A stretch of 64,000 nt of DNA from Micromonospora rhizosphaerae (GTDB taxonomy: Bacteria > Actinomycetota > Actinomycetes > Mycobacteriales > Micromonosporaceae), in assembly GCF_900091465.1 (NCBI RefSeq), contig NZ_FMHV01000002.1:3720001-3784000 (forward strand), written 5' to 3'. Below the pieces are notes generated by a model. The model searched no databases, was not told the origin of the DNA, and saw only the letters and a list, made by a program, of their open reading frames with translations. A program made the translations under genes and the position numbers. Shown in pieces: positions 1 through 7,007 of the stretch (positions are counted from its first letter, which is position 1; each line of letters begins with the position of its first letter).

Positions 1-126
1 GGCTCCTACCTAGTACCGGCCACCGAGGACATGCCGTGGACGCCAGCCGGCGTGTTGCACCGCCGCTTCCTCGGCTGGGCCAGAGAGGCCGACGACGCTC
101 CGCCGGCCCCCCAAGCCCGCCAGTAG
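1..126 (+). CDS. C-terminus of an unrecognised protein (cut by window edge)
   Basis: Frame 1 is open from the first base to a TAG at 124-126 and gives 41 residues. They include W-rich stretches (MPWTPAGVLHRRF, then FLGWAREADD) and end in a Pro/Ala-rich tail. I do not recognise the family from this fragment. It converges with the GNAT gene, whose stop lies at 127-129 directly after this one, with no terminator between them. Confidence 0.5.
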   Translation, partial: GSYLVPATEDMPWTPAGVLHRRFLGWAREADDAPPAPQARQ

Positions 127-627
127 CTAAGCCGGCGCAGGTGCCCCGTCGTGCTCGGGCGACAGCAGCGGCAGATAGCTCTCGGGACGCCAACCGGCGA
201 TCACCTTGGTGAAGAGGCGCGCACCGAGCCGCCGGTAGAACCGCTGCGCCGCGGCGTTTTCCGGCTTGACCTCCCAGCGGATGACGAGCCCGTCGTCGGC
301 CGCGGTACGGGCCAGCGCGAGCATCAGCGCCCGCCCGACCCCGGCGTCCCGGGCGGCCGCCCGGACCCAGAGGTCGTCCAGCGCGAGGATGTCGCGCCCG
401 GACCACAGGTGCAGGCGGCGCTGCGCCGAGACGTAGCCGAGCGGCGCGCCGGCCCGCTCGGCGAGCAGGACGGTGACGTCGTCCCGGCCGAGCAGTTCGG
501 CCCAGCGGGCGGCGGTGACGGTGACGTGCGCCGCGTCTCCCTCGTGGGCGGCGATCTCCCGGACCAGGGTGTGCACGGTGCCGGCGTCGGCCGGACCGGC
601 CGGGCGGATGGTGACGGTGTGGGTCAT
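127..627 (-). CDS. GNAT family N-acetyltransferase
   Basis: This 166-residue protein is the size of a single-domain GNAT, which transfers an acetyl group from acetyl-CoA to an amine. The acetyl-CoA motif A is visible at about residues 88-103 as VRAAARDAGVGRAL, matching the R/Q-x-x-G-x-G/A signature. The following AAQRFYRRLGA matches the motif B region (NxxAxxFYxxxGF). The substrate cannot be told from sequence. The ATG at 625-627 is preceded on the minus strand by AAAGGAG. It lies downstream of the ABC exporter but is separated from it by a strong hairpin, so it is probably not part of that operon. Confidence 0.85.
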   Translation of the reverse strand: MTHTVTIRPAGPADAGTVHTLVREIAAHEGDAAHVTVTAARWAELLGRDDVTVLLAERAGAPLGYVSAQRRLHLWSGRDILALDDLWVRAAARDAGVGRALMLALARTAADDGLVIRWEVKPENAAAQRFYRRLGARLFTKVIAGWRPESYLPLLSPEHDGAPAPA

Positions 628-646
628 GGTCTTCTCCTTTCAGGAG

Positions 647-676
647 GGGTGGCGCCGGCGAGCGCCGGCGCCACCC
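647..676. terminator. Hairpin terminator after the ABC exporter operon
   Basis: A perfect 13-bp inverted repeat (GGGTGGCGCCGGC at 647-659 and its complement at 664-676) encloses a 4-nt loop. It begins 13 nt after the stop of the permease gene. There is no clear T-run, as is usual for actinobacterial terminators. Confidence 0.6.
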
Positions 677-688
677 GGGGGCGACGGG

Positions 689-3217
689 TCAGGGCGTGCC
701 GATGGCGGCGAGGACGTCCAGCCGGGCGGCGCGGCGGGCGGGCAGCAGGCCGGCGAGCAGGCCGGCGGTGAGGGCGACGGCCACCACGATGAGCAGCCGC
801 CCGGTCGGCACCGCCAGCACGGTCGGGACGTCCCGGCCCAGCGCGCGGACCATGGCGAGGGCGAAGCCGCCGCCCAGCGCGATCCCCAGGGCGCTGGCCA
901 GCGCGGCGACGAGCACCGCCTCGGCCCGGATCATCCAGCCCAGCTGCCGGCGGGTCATCCCCACCGCCCGGAGCAGCCCGATCTCCGCGGTGCGCTCGGT
1001 GATCGACAGGGCCAGCGTGTTGGTGATGCCCAGCAGAGCGATCAGCACGGCCAGCATCAGCAGCACCGTCACCAGACCGAGCACCTGGTCGATCATCATG
1101 GTCCGGCCGGCGACCGCGGCGGCCTGGTCCCGCAGCTGCGCGGTCGGGGTGTCGGCCAGGGCGGCCCTGATCGCCCGCTCGGCGCCCGCGCGGTCGACCG
1201 AGTCGGCAGTCCTGATCAGGATGCTGGCGTCCACCTCCTCGCTGTACAGCCGGGCGAAGGTGTCCAGCGAGATGATGTAGTCGGTCGACAGCGCCCGCGC
1301 GTCCCCGTCGCGCAGCAGCCCGACGACGGGAAGCGGACGGGTGCCGGTGCGGGAGAACGTCATGGGCAGTTGGTCCCCGACGCCCAGGCCGCGGTCCCGG
1401 GCGACCTGCTCGGCCAGCACGACTCCTCCGCCGGTGAGCGCTGCCAGGCTGCCGGCGGTGAAGTGCAGGTTCGCCACCCGGGGCAGCGTCGCCGGGTCCA
1501 CGGCGGTGAGGGCGCGGGTCGCGTCCCCGTCCCGCCAGTGGCCGTAGCGCAGCCGGGACGCGACCGCGACCTCGGGCAGTCGGCTGATCCGGTCGTAGAC
1601 GGCGGGGGAGAGGCCGCCGAGCATCTCGTTGCGGGCGCTCTCCACGATGTGGTCGGCGGTGATCACCTCGGCGTAGGACTGCCGGACGGAGCTCTTGACC
1701 GAGGTGCCGAGGACGGCCATGAAGCTGATCAGGGCCAGCCCGAGGGCCAGCGCCAGGGCGGTCGCCGCGGTACGTCGCGGGGTGCGCGCGGCCGAATCGG
1801 TGGCCAGCCGTCCGGGCACCCCGGCCGCGGCCAGCGGCCGGCCGATGAGGCGTACCAGGGCGGGGGTGAGCGCCGGCCCGAGCAGCGCGAGACCGACGAC
1901 GGCGGCCACGGCGGCAGCGCCGAGCAGCGGGACCGGAGCGTCCGCGGCGAGCACCGCCGCGATCGCGGCCAGGCCCGCTGCGGCAGCCAGCGCACCGGCG
2001 ACGACCCGGACCCGTCCGGTGCGGGCGGCGGCCGCGCTGCGCAGCGCCGCGACCGGCGCCACCGCGGCCGCGCGCCGCGCCGGGCCGACCGCCGAGCCGA
2101 CCGTGACCAGGACGCCGACGGCGAACGCCACCAGCACGGTGCGGGGGGTCAGCACCAGCCCGCCCTCGGGCAGCGGTACGCCGAACGCCCTGGCCAGGTC
2201 CCGGATGCCGGTGGCGGCGGCGACGCCGAGGCCCAGCCCGGCGGCCGAGGCGGTGAGCCCGACCAGCAGCGCCTCGCCGAGGACCGAGCGCAACACCTGC
2301 CCGGCCGTCGCACCGGCGGCCCGGAGCAGGGCGAGTTCCCGGGTCCGCTGGGTAATGACGATGGAGAACGTGTTGGCGATCAGGAACGCGCCGACCAGCA
2401 GGACGGCCGCCGCCAGGGCGAGCAGCACCAGCTGCAGCCAGCCCAGCTGGTCCCGCGCGGCCGCCGCGCCGGCGGCCGCGATGTCCCGGCTCGGCGCGAC
2501 CTCGTAGCCGGGGCCGACGGCGGCGGTGATCCGGTCCCGCAGGTCCTCTGGGACCACGCCCGGCGCGGCGACGACCGCCACCTCGGAGACGTTGGAGCCG
2601 AGCCGGAGCAGGCGCTGCGCCGACGAGAGAGTGACCAGGGCGACCGTGCTGTTCGGCAGGCCGCCCCGGTCACCGAACCCGGCCAGTCCGACCACCCGCA
2701 GCCGGGCGGTGTCAGTCGCCCGGACGGTGACGATGTCGCCGAGCCCGATGCGCTGACTGCGGGCGGTGTCCTCGTCGATCACCACCTCGTCGTCGGCGAC
2801 GGGCGGTCGGCCGCCGCGGACGGTGAACGCCCCCACCGGCGCGGGCACCCAGGAGGCCAGCAGGGACGCGCCGGTCGGCACGACCGGCCTGCCGGCCACC
2901 TCCAGCAGGCCCTGGCCGCGGACCAGCGGCCGGGCGGTGGCCACGCCGGGCACCGCGCCGACCCGGTCCGGGACGGCCGCCGGCAGCGGATCCCGGGCGA
3001 CCTCGACGCCCATCGCGGAGTCGAAGGCGACGGCGTCCCGCACCGTCAGATCGACGCCGGCGGTCGCGGTGCGGAACTGGTCGTCCAGCAGCCGGCCGGA
3101 GGTGTCGGTGAGGACCAGGCCGCCGGTGGCGAAGGTGACGCCGAGGACGACCGCGAGCAGGGTGAGCGCCAGCCGGGCCCGGCGGGCGAGGGTGGTACGC
3201 AGAGTCAGGCGCCACAT
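689..3217 (-). CDS. ABC exporter permease, double FtsX/MacB-like
   Basis: An 842-residue membrane protein. An N-terminal TM (RLALTLLAVVLGVTFATGG) is followed by a large extracytoplasmic domain and a block of three TMs around residues 260-370. More TMs follow near 405-445, then a second periplasmic-type domain from about 490 and three final TMs, including LVTVLLMLAVLIALLGITNTLALSI. Each TM block carries the conserved helix-turn pattern of FtsX domains (RTRELALLRAAGAT, then RTAEIGLLRAVGMT). The double-FtsX layout is typical of actinobacterial exporters of lipids, peptides or antibiotics. It starts one base after the stop of the ATPase gene, so the two subunits are almost certainly translationally coupled. 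Confidence 0.9.
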   Translation of the reverse strand: MWRLTLRTTLARRARLALTLLAVVLGVTFATGGLVLTDTSGRLLDDQFRTATAGVDLTVRDAVAFDSAMGVEVARDPLPAAVPDRVGAVPGVATARPLVRGQGLLEVAGRPVVPTGASLLASWVPAPVGAFTVRGGRPPVADDEVVIDEDTARSQRIGLGDIVTVRATDTARLRVVGLAGFGDRGGLPNSTVALVTLSSAQRLLRLGSNVSEVAVVAAPGVVPEDLRDRITAAVGPGYEVAPSRDIAAAGAAAARDQLGWLQLVLLALAAAVLLVGAFLIANTFSIVITQRTRELALLRAAGATAGQVLRSVLGEALLVGLTASAAGLGLGVAAATGIRDLARAFGVPLPEGGLVLTPRTVLVAFAVGVLVTVGSAVGPARRAAAVAPVAALRSAAAARTGRVRVVAGALAAAAGLAAIAAVLAADAPVPLLGAAAVAAVVGLALLGPALTPALVRLIGRPLAAAGVPGRLATDSAARTPRRTAATALALALGLALISFMAVLGTSVKSSVRQSYAEVITADHIVESARNEMLGGLSPAVYDRISRLPEVAVASRLRYGHWRDGDATRALTAVDPATLPRVANLHFTAGSLAALTGGGVVLAEQVARDRGLGVGDQLPMTFSRTGTRPLPVVGLLRDGDARALSTDYIISLDTFARLYSEEVDASILIRTADSVDRAGAERAIRAALADTPTAQLRDQAAAVAGRTMMIDQVLGLVTVLLMLAVLIALLGITNTLALSITERTAEIGLLRAVGMTRRQLGWMIRAEAVLVAALASALGIALGGGFALAMVRALGRDVPTVLAVPTGRLLIVVAVALTAGLLAGLLPARRAARLDVLAAIGTP

Positions 3218-3218
3218 G

Positions 3219-3995
3219 TCAGTTCGCTCCGGTGGCTGCGGGCGCGGCCAGGCGCGCCATGCGGGACAGGATGGTGGGCACGGTCGGTGCGTCGAGTTCG
3301 CCGTCGATCCGGCCGTCGGCGAGGAACACCACCCGATCGGCGTACGCGGCGGCGTGCGGGTCGTGGGTGACCATCACGATGGTCTGTCCGAGTTCGTCGA
3401 CGGCCCGCCGCAGGAAGCCGAGCAGCGCCTCGGCCGCCTGCGAGTCGAGGTTGCCGGTCGGCTCGTCGGCGAAGACGATCTCGGGACGGGTGACCAGGGC
3501 GCGGGCCACCGCGACCCGCTGCTGCTGTCCGCCGGAGAGTTCCCCTGGTCGGTGCCGTAACCGGTCCGTCAGACCGAGGGTGGCGACCAGGTGGGCCAGG
3601 CGCTCGGGGTCGGGACGGCGGCCGGCCAGGGTGAGCGGCAGGACGATGTTCTCCCGCGCGGTCAGGGTCGGCACCAGGTTGAAGGCCTGGAAGACGAAGC
3701 CGATCCGGTCCCGGCGCAGCAGGGTGCGCCGACGCTCGCTCAGCCGACCCAGGTCGGTGCCGCCGAGCAGGACCTCTCCGGAGTCGACGGGGTCGAGCCC
3801 GGCCAGCGCGTGCATCAGGGTCGACTTGCCGGAACCGGACGGCCCCATGATCGCGGTGAACCGGCCGGCCGGGATGGACACGGTGGCGCCGTCCAGGGCG
3901 CGGACGGCCGCGTCGCCGCGACCGTACGTCCGGACGACGTTGCGCGCCTGGGCGGCGGTGGTGGTGGCGGGTGCGGGCGCCGTGCTCGTGGTCAT
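3219..3995 (-). CDS. ABC exporter ATP-binding protein (LolD/MacB-type)
   Basis: A 258-residue nucleotide-binding subunit with Walker A (GPSGSGKST), Q-loop (FVFQAFNLVPTLTA), signature LSGGQQQRVAVARAL, Walker B with catalytic Glu (IVFADEPTGNLD) and the switch His (MVTHD). GNLD after Walker B is characteristic of the LolD/FtsE/MacB subfamily, which fits the FtsX-type permease immediately downstream. The start ATG at 3993-3995 has AGGAGAT ahead of it. The substrate is unknown. The divergent promoter shared with an HMA protein raises the possibility of a metal- or stress-linked export role, which is inference. Confidence 0.92.
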   Translation of the reverse strand: MTTSTAPAPATTTAAQARNVVRTYGRGDAAVRALDGATVSIPAGRFTAIMGPSGSGKSTLMHALAGLDPVDSGEVLLGGTDLGRLSERRRTLLRRDRIGFVFQAFNLVPTLTARENIVLPLTLAGRRPDPERLAHLVATLGLTDRLRHRPGELSGGQQQRVAVARALVTRPEIVFADEPTGNLDSQAAEALLGFLRRAVDELGQTIVMVTHDPHAAAYADRVVFLADGRIDGELDAPTVPTILSRMARLAAPAATGAN

Positions 3996-4030
3996 CAGGG
4001 ATCTCCTGTCGGTGAAGCGGGGAGGGCGAA

Positions 4031-4156
4031 TCAGCGGGCGCGGCGCGGCGGGGTGCGGGTCGCGCGAACGGTGGCGGCGTGCCGGTCGCGGCGCAGCCGG
4101 CGGACCAGCTCGGCGCGCTCCAGCTCGATCAGCTCGGCGGTGAGAAGGTGGTTCAT
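4031..4156 (-). CDS. 41-residue leader gene of the ABC exporter operon
   Basis: I chose the ATG at 4154-4156 because it is preceded by a clear GAGGAG ribosome site. The longer upstream reading frame would run through the promoter. The product is MNHLLTAELIELERAEL followed by an Arg-rich tail, with no signal peptide. Residues 5-24 could form an amphipathic helix. It is the first gene of the exporter operon, with 35 nt to the ATPase start. I do not know its function. Short Arg-rich peptides of this kind sit next to FtsX-type exporters in other actinobacteria. Confidence 0.55.
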   Translation of the reverse strand: MNHLLTAELIELERAELVRRLRRDRHAATVRATRTPPRRAR

Positions 4157-4208
4157 GGCGACTCCTCGGTCAGGTCGGATCTGTGACACGAGGAGAGTCA
4201 CCGGACGC

Positions 4209-4260
4209 GCTGTCCGGACGCTGGCCGTCCATCCGGCCGGTCCGGACAGCGGATGGACAG
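4209..4260. promoter_or_regulatory. Operator between the ABC exporter operon and the HMA gene
   Basis: A perfect 11-bp inverted repeat (GCTGTCCGGAC at 4209-4219 and GTCCGGACAGC at 4240-4250) is followed by a further GGACAG. The two GGACAG half-sites start at 4244 and 4255, exactly 11 bp apart, so they lie on one DNA face. The same arrangement lies between copZ and copA at 21706-21773. Direct repeats one helical turn apart suit an OmpR-type response regulator or another dimeric regulator. None is encoded in the window, so the binder is unknown. Confidence 0.55.
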
Positions 4261-4293
4261 ACCGCCGCCAGCGGCCGCGATCAGGCTGGCGGC

Positions 4294-4641
4294 ATGGTGG
4301 AACGGAACGACCCGACGGCACGCGCTGCGGAATCGACGCAGGTGGTGATGGTGGCCCTGCCGCCCGGGATCTGCCGGCCGTGTGTACGCGCGATCAGCCG
4401 GCGGGTGAGTGACCTGCCCGGCGTGGTGTCGCTGGAATTCGACGCCGACGCCGGCCTGCTGCGGGTGGGCGGGGAGGTGGATCCGGCCGCACTGCGCCGG
4501 GCGGGCGTGGTGAGGTCAGTCGAGGGTGAGCTTCAACTTCGGCCGGGCGGCCAGCATCTCGCTGGTGACGTAGGCCAGGTCGATGGCCGGGTCGGTGAAG
4601 GTGATCGGGCTGGCCGACGTCATCGGGATGACGCCGGGTAA
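4294..4641 (+). CDS. HMA-like metal-binding protein, 3' end apparently lost
   Basis: The N-terminal 75 residues look like a heavy-metal-associated fold. A beta strand (VVMVALPPG) leads into the metal loop GICRPC (the CxxC), helix VRAISRRVSDLPG, then strand VVSLEFDADAG and LLRVGGEVDPAALRRAG. The last strand of a normal HMA domain (as in CopZ at 21445) is missing. From about residue 75 the frame runs antisense through the end of the convergent gene, so the last 40 residues are probably not native. A deletion that joined the two genes would explain this. The start ATG follows the operator by 34 nt with only a weak ribosome site. Confidence 0.5.
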   Translation: MVERNDPTARAAESTQVVMVALPPGICRPCVRAISRRVSDLPGVVSLEFDADAGLLRVGGEVDPAALRRAGVVRSVEGELQLRPGGQHLAGDVGQVDGRVGEGDRAGRRHRDDAG

Positions 4642-5316
4642 CGGCAGCTCGGGCGTCAGCGTGATCTCGATGCCGAGAAGCCGGCCGCTGAAGTGGGTGG
4701 CGTAGAAGGCGAAGTCCCCCTGCACGGTCAACCGGTCGGTCGCGAAGCGCATGGTTTTACCCGCCGGTCCGGGCGAGCGGAGCAGGAAGTGGTCGATGAC
4801 CGCGTGGTCAACGGTGAACTTCAACGCCTTCAGGGTGCCCTCGGTGACGGGCAGGTCGACGATGCCCTCGATGCGCAGCCCGGTTATGGTCATCGCCGAG
4901 CCGGTCAGCTTCGACGGGGTCGCCGCCACCACCGGCTGTCCCGGCTCGGCGGCGATCCACGGCAGTCGCTTCCGCACCCCCACACCGCCTGGACTCGGCG
5001 TCGGCTTCTGGGTGGTGCAGTCGGTGGCGGGAACCGTCGGCCGGGCGGTCGCCGCTTCGATCGACGGCGGCACGTCCGTTGCCGGGGCGCATGCCAGCGC
5101 CGGGTCAGGCGCCGCGAGTGCCACGGCGGCAGCGCAGCCGAGCAGCCCGAGCAGCCCGATCAGCATCGCGAAGAACCGGGGATCGCGCCGCCCGGGCCCC
5201 GGCGATGCCCCCTCCGGCCCGCCGGCTCGCCGGAGCATCCCGGGCCGACCGGTCTCCTCGTACCGGGCGGGCGCCGGCGGGGCCACGCGGGGCCGGATGC
5301 CGTCCCCGCCCGACAT
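4516..5316 (-). CDS. Exported or anchored protein of the DUF6230/DUF6114 operon
   Basis: A 266-residue protein. A basic Pro-rich N-terminus (1-48) is followed by one hydrophobic segment (FAMLIGLLGLLGCAAAVALAA, about 49-69), a Pro/Thr-rich stalk and a C-terminal domain with beta-rich character from about 125 to the end. That domain has alternating hydrophobic strands such as ITGLRIEGIVDLPV and GIEITLTPELPLPG. I do not know the family's function. Its ATG shares one base with the stop of the DUF6114 gene (TGATG), so translation is coupled and the three genes probably make one envelope complex. Confidence 0.75.
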   Translation of the reverse strand: MSGGDGIRPRVAPPAPARYEETGRPGMLRRAGGPEGASPGPGRRDPRFFAMLIGLLGLLGCAAAVALAAPDPALACAPATDVPPSIEAATARPTVPATDCTTQKPTPSPGGVGVRKRLPWIAAEPGQPVVAATPSKLTGSAMTITGLRIEGIVDLPVTEGTLKALKFTVDHAVIDHFLLRSPGPAGKTMRFATDRLTVQGDFAFYATHFSGRLLGIEITLTPELPLPGVIPMTSASPITFTDPAIDLAYVTSEMLAARPKLKLTLD

Positions 5317-5972
5317 CAGCTCGTTGACGAGCGCCAGCTGCTCGCGATCGGCGCGCCAGCGGCGGTGTTGGGGCCCCGCAGGTCACGGCTCCCACCGGCC
5401 GTCGGCTCGCCACGCACCGTCTGGTCGTCGGCCGCCTCGTCCCGCGTCGTCTGGCCGTCGGCCGCCTCGTCCCGCATTGTCTGGTCCTCGGCCGCCTCGT
5501 CCCGCGTCGCCTGGTCGCGGGGCGAGTCGTCCCGCAGCGTCCCGCCGTCCGCCGACGAGCCACCAGGCCGGGCGGCCCGGTAAGCGCCCGGCACCCAGGC
5601 GAATGCCAGGGCACCGCCGACGGTGCCGAGCAGGAGACCGAGGAAGAAGCCGCCCAGGTTCACCGCGATCAGGGAGAAGAGCGCAGTTACCACGGTGACC
5701 ACGGCGTAAAAGGTCCGATGTTGCGGGCTGAGCCACATCAGCAGCCCGGAGGTCACCAGGATGGCGGGGATCAACCAGGAGAGGAAGCCGGTCGGTCCCA
5801 TCTGAAATGAGAGCCCACCGAGCGACACCTTGGCGGTGCCGAAGATCTCCAGGCCGGCCAGCGCAGTGAGCAGGCCGCCCCAGAACGGCCGTGCCCGCCG
5901 CCACCGGCGGAAGCCGCGCCATCCGTCGCGGAACCGGTTCGGCTGGGCGTGTTGCAGTTCGGCGGTTGTCAC
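5316..5972 (-). CDS. DUF6114 membrane protein
   Basis: A 218-residue protein. The first about 135 residues hold an Arg-rich start (WRRARPFWGGLL) and four TMs, among them FLSWLIPAILVTSGLLMWL and NLGGFFLGLLLGTVGGALAFAW, which match the DUF6114 family as I know it. Residues 140-200 are an acidic hydrophilic tail with imperfect repeats (DEAAEDQT, DEAADGQT, DEAADDQT). The start is a GTG at 5970-5972 with AGGAGG upstream. DUF6114 genes usually follow a DUF6230 gene, as here. The function is not established. Confidence 0.85.
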   Translation of the reverse strand: MTTAELQHAQPNRFRDGWRGFRRWRRARPFWGGLLTALAGLEIFGTAKVSLGGLSFQMGPTGFLSWLIPAILVTSGLLMWLSPQHRTFYAVVTVVTALFSLIAVNLGGFFLGLLLGTVGGALAFAWVPGAYRAARPGGSSADGGTLRDDSPRDQATRDEAAEDQTMRDEAADGQTTRDEAADDQTVRGEPTAGGSRDLRGPNTAAGAPIASSWRSSTS

Positions 5973-6044
5973 GTACGCCTCCTGCCGGGTGAGGGGTCGC
6001 GGGCCGGACGGGCCAGCGGCCCTCAGCGGCCCGAGGTGGTCAGC

Positions 6045-6656
6045 TCAGAAGCACTCCTTGGCGGCCGCGCCGGCGTTGACCTTCAGCCTCAGGCCGGTCA
6101 GGTTGAACGTCCCGGCGTGGGTCGAGCGGGCGACCTGGCGGAGGTTCCTGATGGTCACCGAGTCGGCCTGCTGGCCGAAGGCCTTCGGGTCGCCCTTGGC
6201 GCCGTCGGGACCGCCCTTCAGGGTGGACGCGTCCTGTCCGATGTTGATGTTCCCGAACGTGGTGTCACCCTCGAGCGACTCCACGTCGATCAACAGGTCA
6301 CTCGCGGTGGCGGGCCTGCCATCGCCGCCTGCGGTGATGGTGAGCACGACGGGAGCCCCGGGCGCCTTCACCGACTGACAGAGGTCGAAGATCTGCGCGT
6401 CGCGAATACCGGTGACGGCCACTGGGTGCTTCGTGCCGTCGATTTCCTGGGCGGCGCCACCAAACTGGACAAAGCCCTTACCGCGCAACTCCGAGGCGGA
6501 GGTCTTGAACGTCTGGCCGGAGACGGCGAACGAGGCGGCGATTGCGCCGTTGGTCATGCCGAACAGGATCGCGCCGGCGACGGCTGCGGCCGGCATCATC
6601 ATGGCGGCGAAGCGCCGCCACCGGGTACGACCCGGGCTGTCGAACCGATCCTGCAC
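6045..6656 (-). CDS. DUF6230 secreted protein
   Basis: I start this 203-residue protein at the GTG at 6654-6656, which has GGAGGAGGA directly upstream. A longer frame to 6842 would cross the promoter. The start QDRFDSPGRTRWRRFAAMM is followed by a signal-type TM ending in TNGAIAASFAVSGQTFK. That basic WRRF motif and AASF..SGQ..K junction are typical of DUF6230. The rest is predicted beta-rich and ends in KVNAGAAAKECF. Two Cys residues (in DLCQSV and at the end) could form a disulphide outside the cell. It is the first gene of the operon. Confidence 0.87.
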   Translation of the reverse strand: MQDRFDSPGRTRWRRFAAMMMPAAAVAGAILFGMTNGAIAASFAVSGQTFKTSASELRGKGFVQFGGAAQEIDGTKHPVAVTGIRDAQIFDLCQSVKAPGAPVVLTITAGGDGRPATASDLLIDVESLEGDTTFGNINIGQDASTLKGGPDGAKGDPKAFGQQADSVTIRNLRQVARSTHAGTFNLTGLRLKVNAGAAAKECF

Positions 6657-7007
6657 GATTCCTCCTCCGGCTGGACGTCGCGCGGGGTGGCCGGACGGAC
6701 GTGAGGCCCCGCACCGGGCCTCGGAGGCTGTTACCGGCGGTAACGAAGTGCGGTGCTGTTGCACTCGTGCGGGGCGGGGGCACGAGAGCCTGTCCAACCC
6801 AAATATTAACAGGATGAGGACCCAGGGTGGCCGAGTTGTCACGGAACGTCAACAGCGGAGTGAGGCCAGGAACCCGCTTCTCCGCCGGTGCGCTGGTTTC
6901 GGGGGGCCGTCCGCCGCGAACCAGGCCGTAGCCAGGTTCCGACCGGGAAAGGGCGCTGGCCTGGCCCCGTCTCCGGGAGCCCGGCCAGCGGCCAGTTGGG
7001 GTCGGCG
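6657..7007. other. 351-nt intergenic region upstream of the DUF6230 gene
   Basis: It holds the DUF6230 promoter region with a palindromic operator at 6730-6744 and an AT-rich patch (AAATATTAAC, 6800-6809) that stands out in this GC-rich DNA and may be promoter-associated. The rest, up to the stop of the peptidase gene at 7008, shows no credible gene. Confidence 0.5.
6730..6744. promoter_or_regulatory. TetR-type palindromic operator upstream of the DUF6230 operon
   Basis: GTTACCG-G-CGGTAAC is a perfect 7+1+7 palindrome about 74 nt upstream of the DUF6230 start codon. Size and symmetry suit a TetR-family homodimer. No adjacent regulator gene is present, so control would be from elsewhere. This is inference from symmetry only. 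Confidence 0.5.

Noticed and set aside
473..3370. A 965-codon plus-strand open frame
   Set aside because: It is antisense to the ABC permease gene. Its product is Gly/Arg/Gln-rich with no recognisable domain, and the minus-strand reading gives a clear FtsX-type protein.
5418..5515. Short tandem repeats suspected of being a CRISPR or mini-satellite
   Set aside because: They are in-frame imperfect repeats coding the acidic DEAADDQT-type tail of the DUF6114 protein, with no spacers.
6786..6801. A 16-bp sequence (GAGCCTGTCCAACCCA) shared with 30615-30630 at the right border of the IS607 element
   Set aside because: I considered it as a remnant of a related element's end. A chance 16-mer match is not rare over 64 kb on two strands, and no tnpA or tnpB remains lie beside the left copy.
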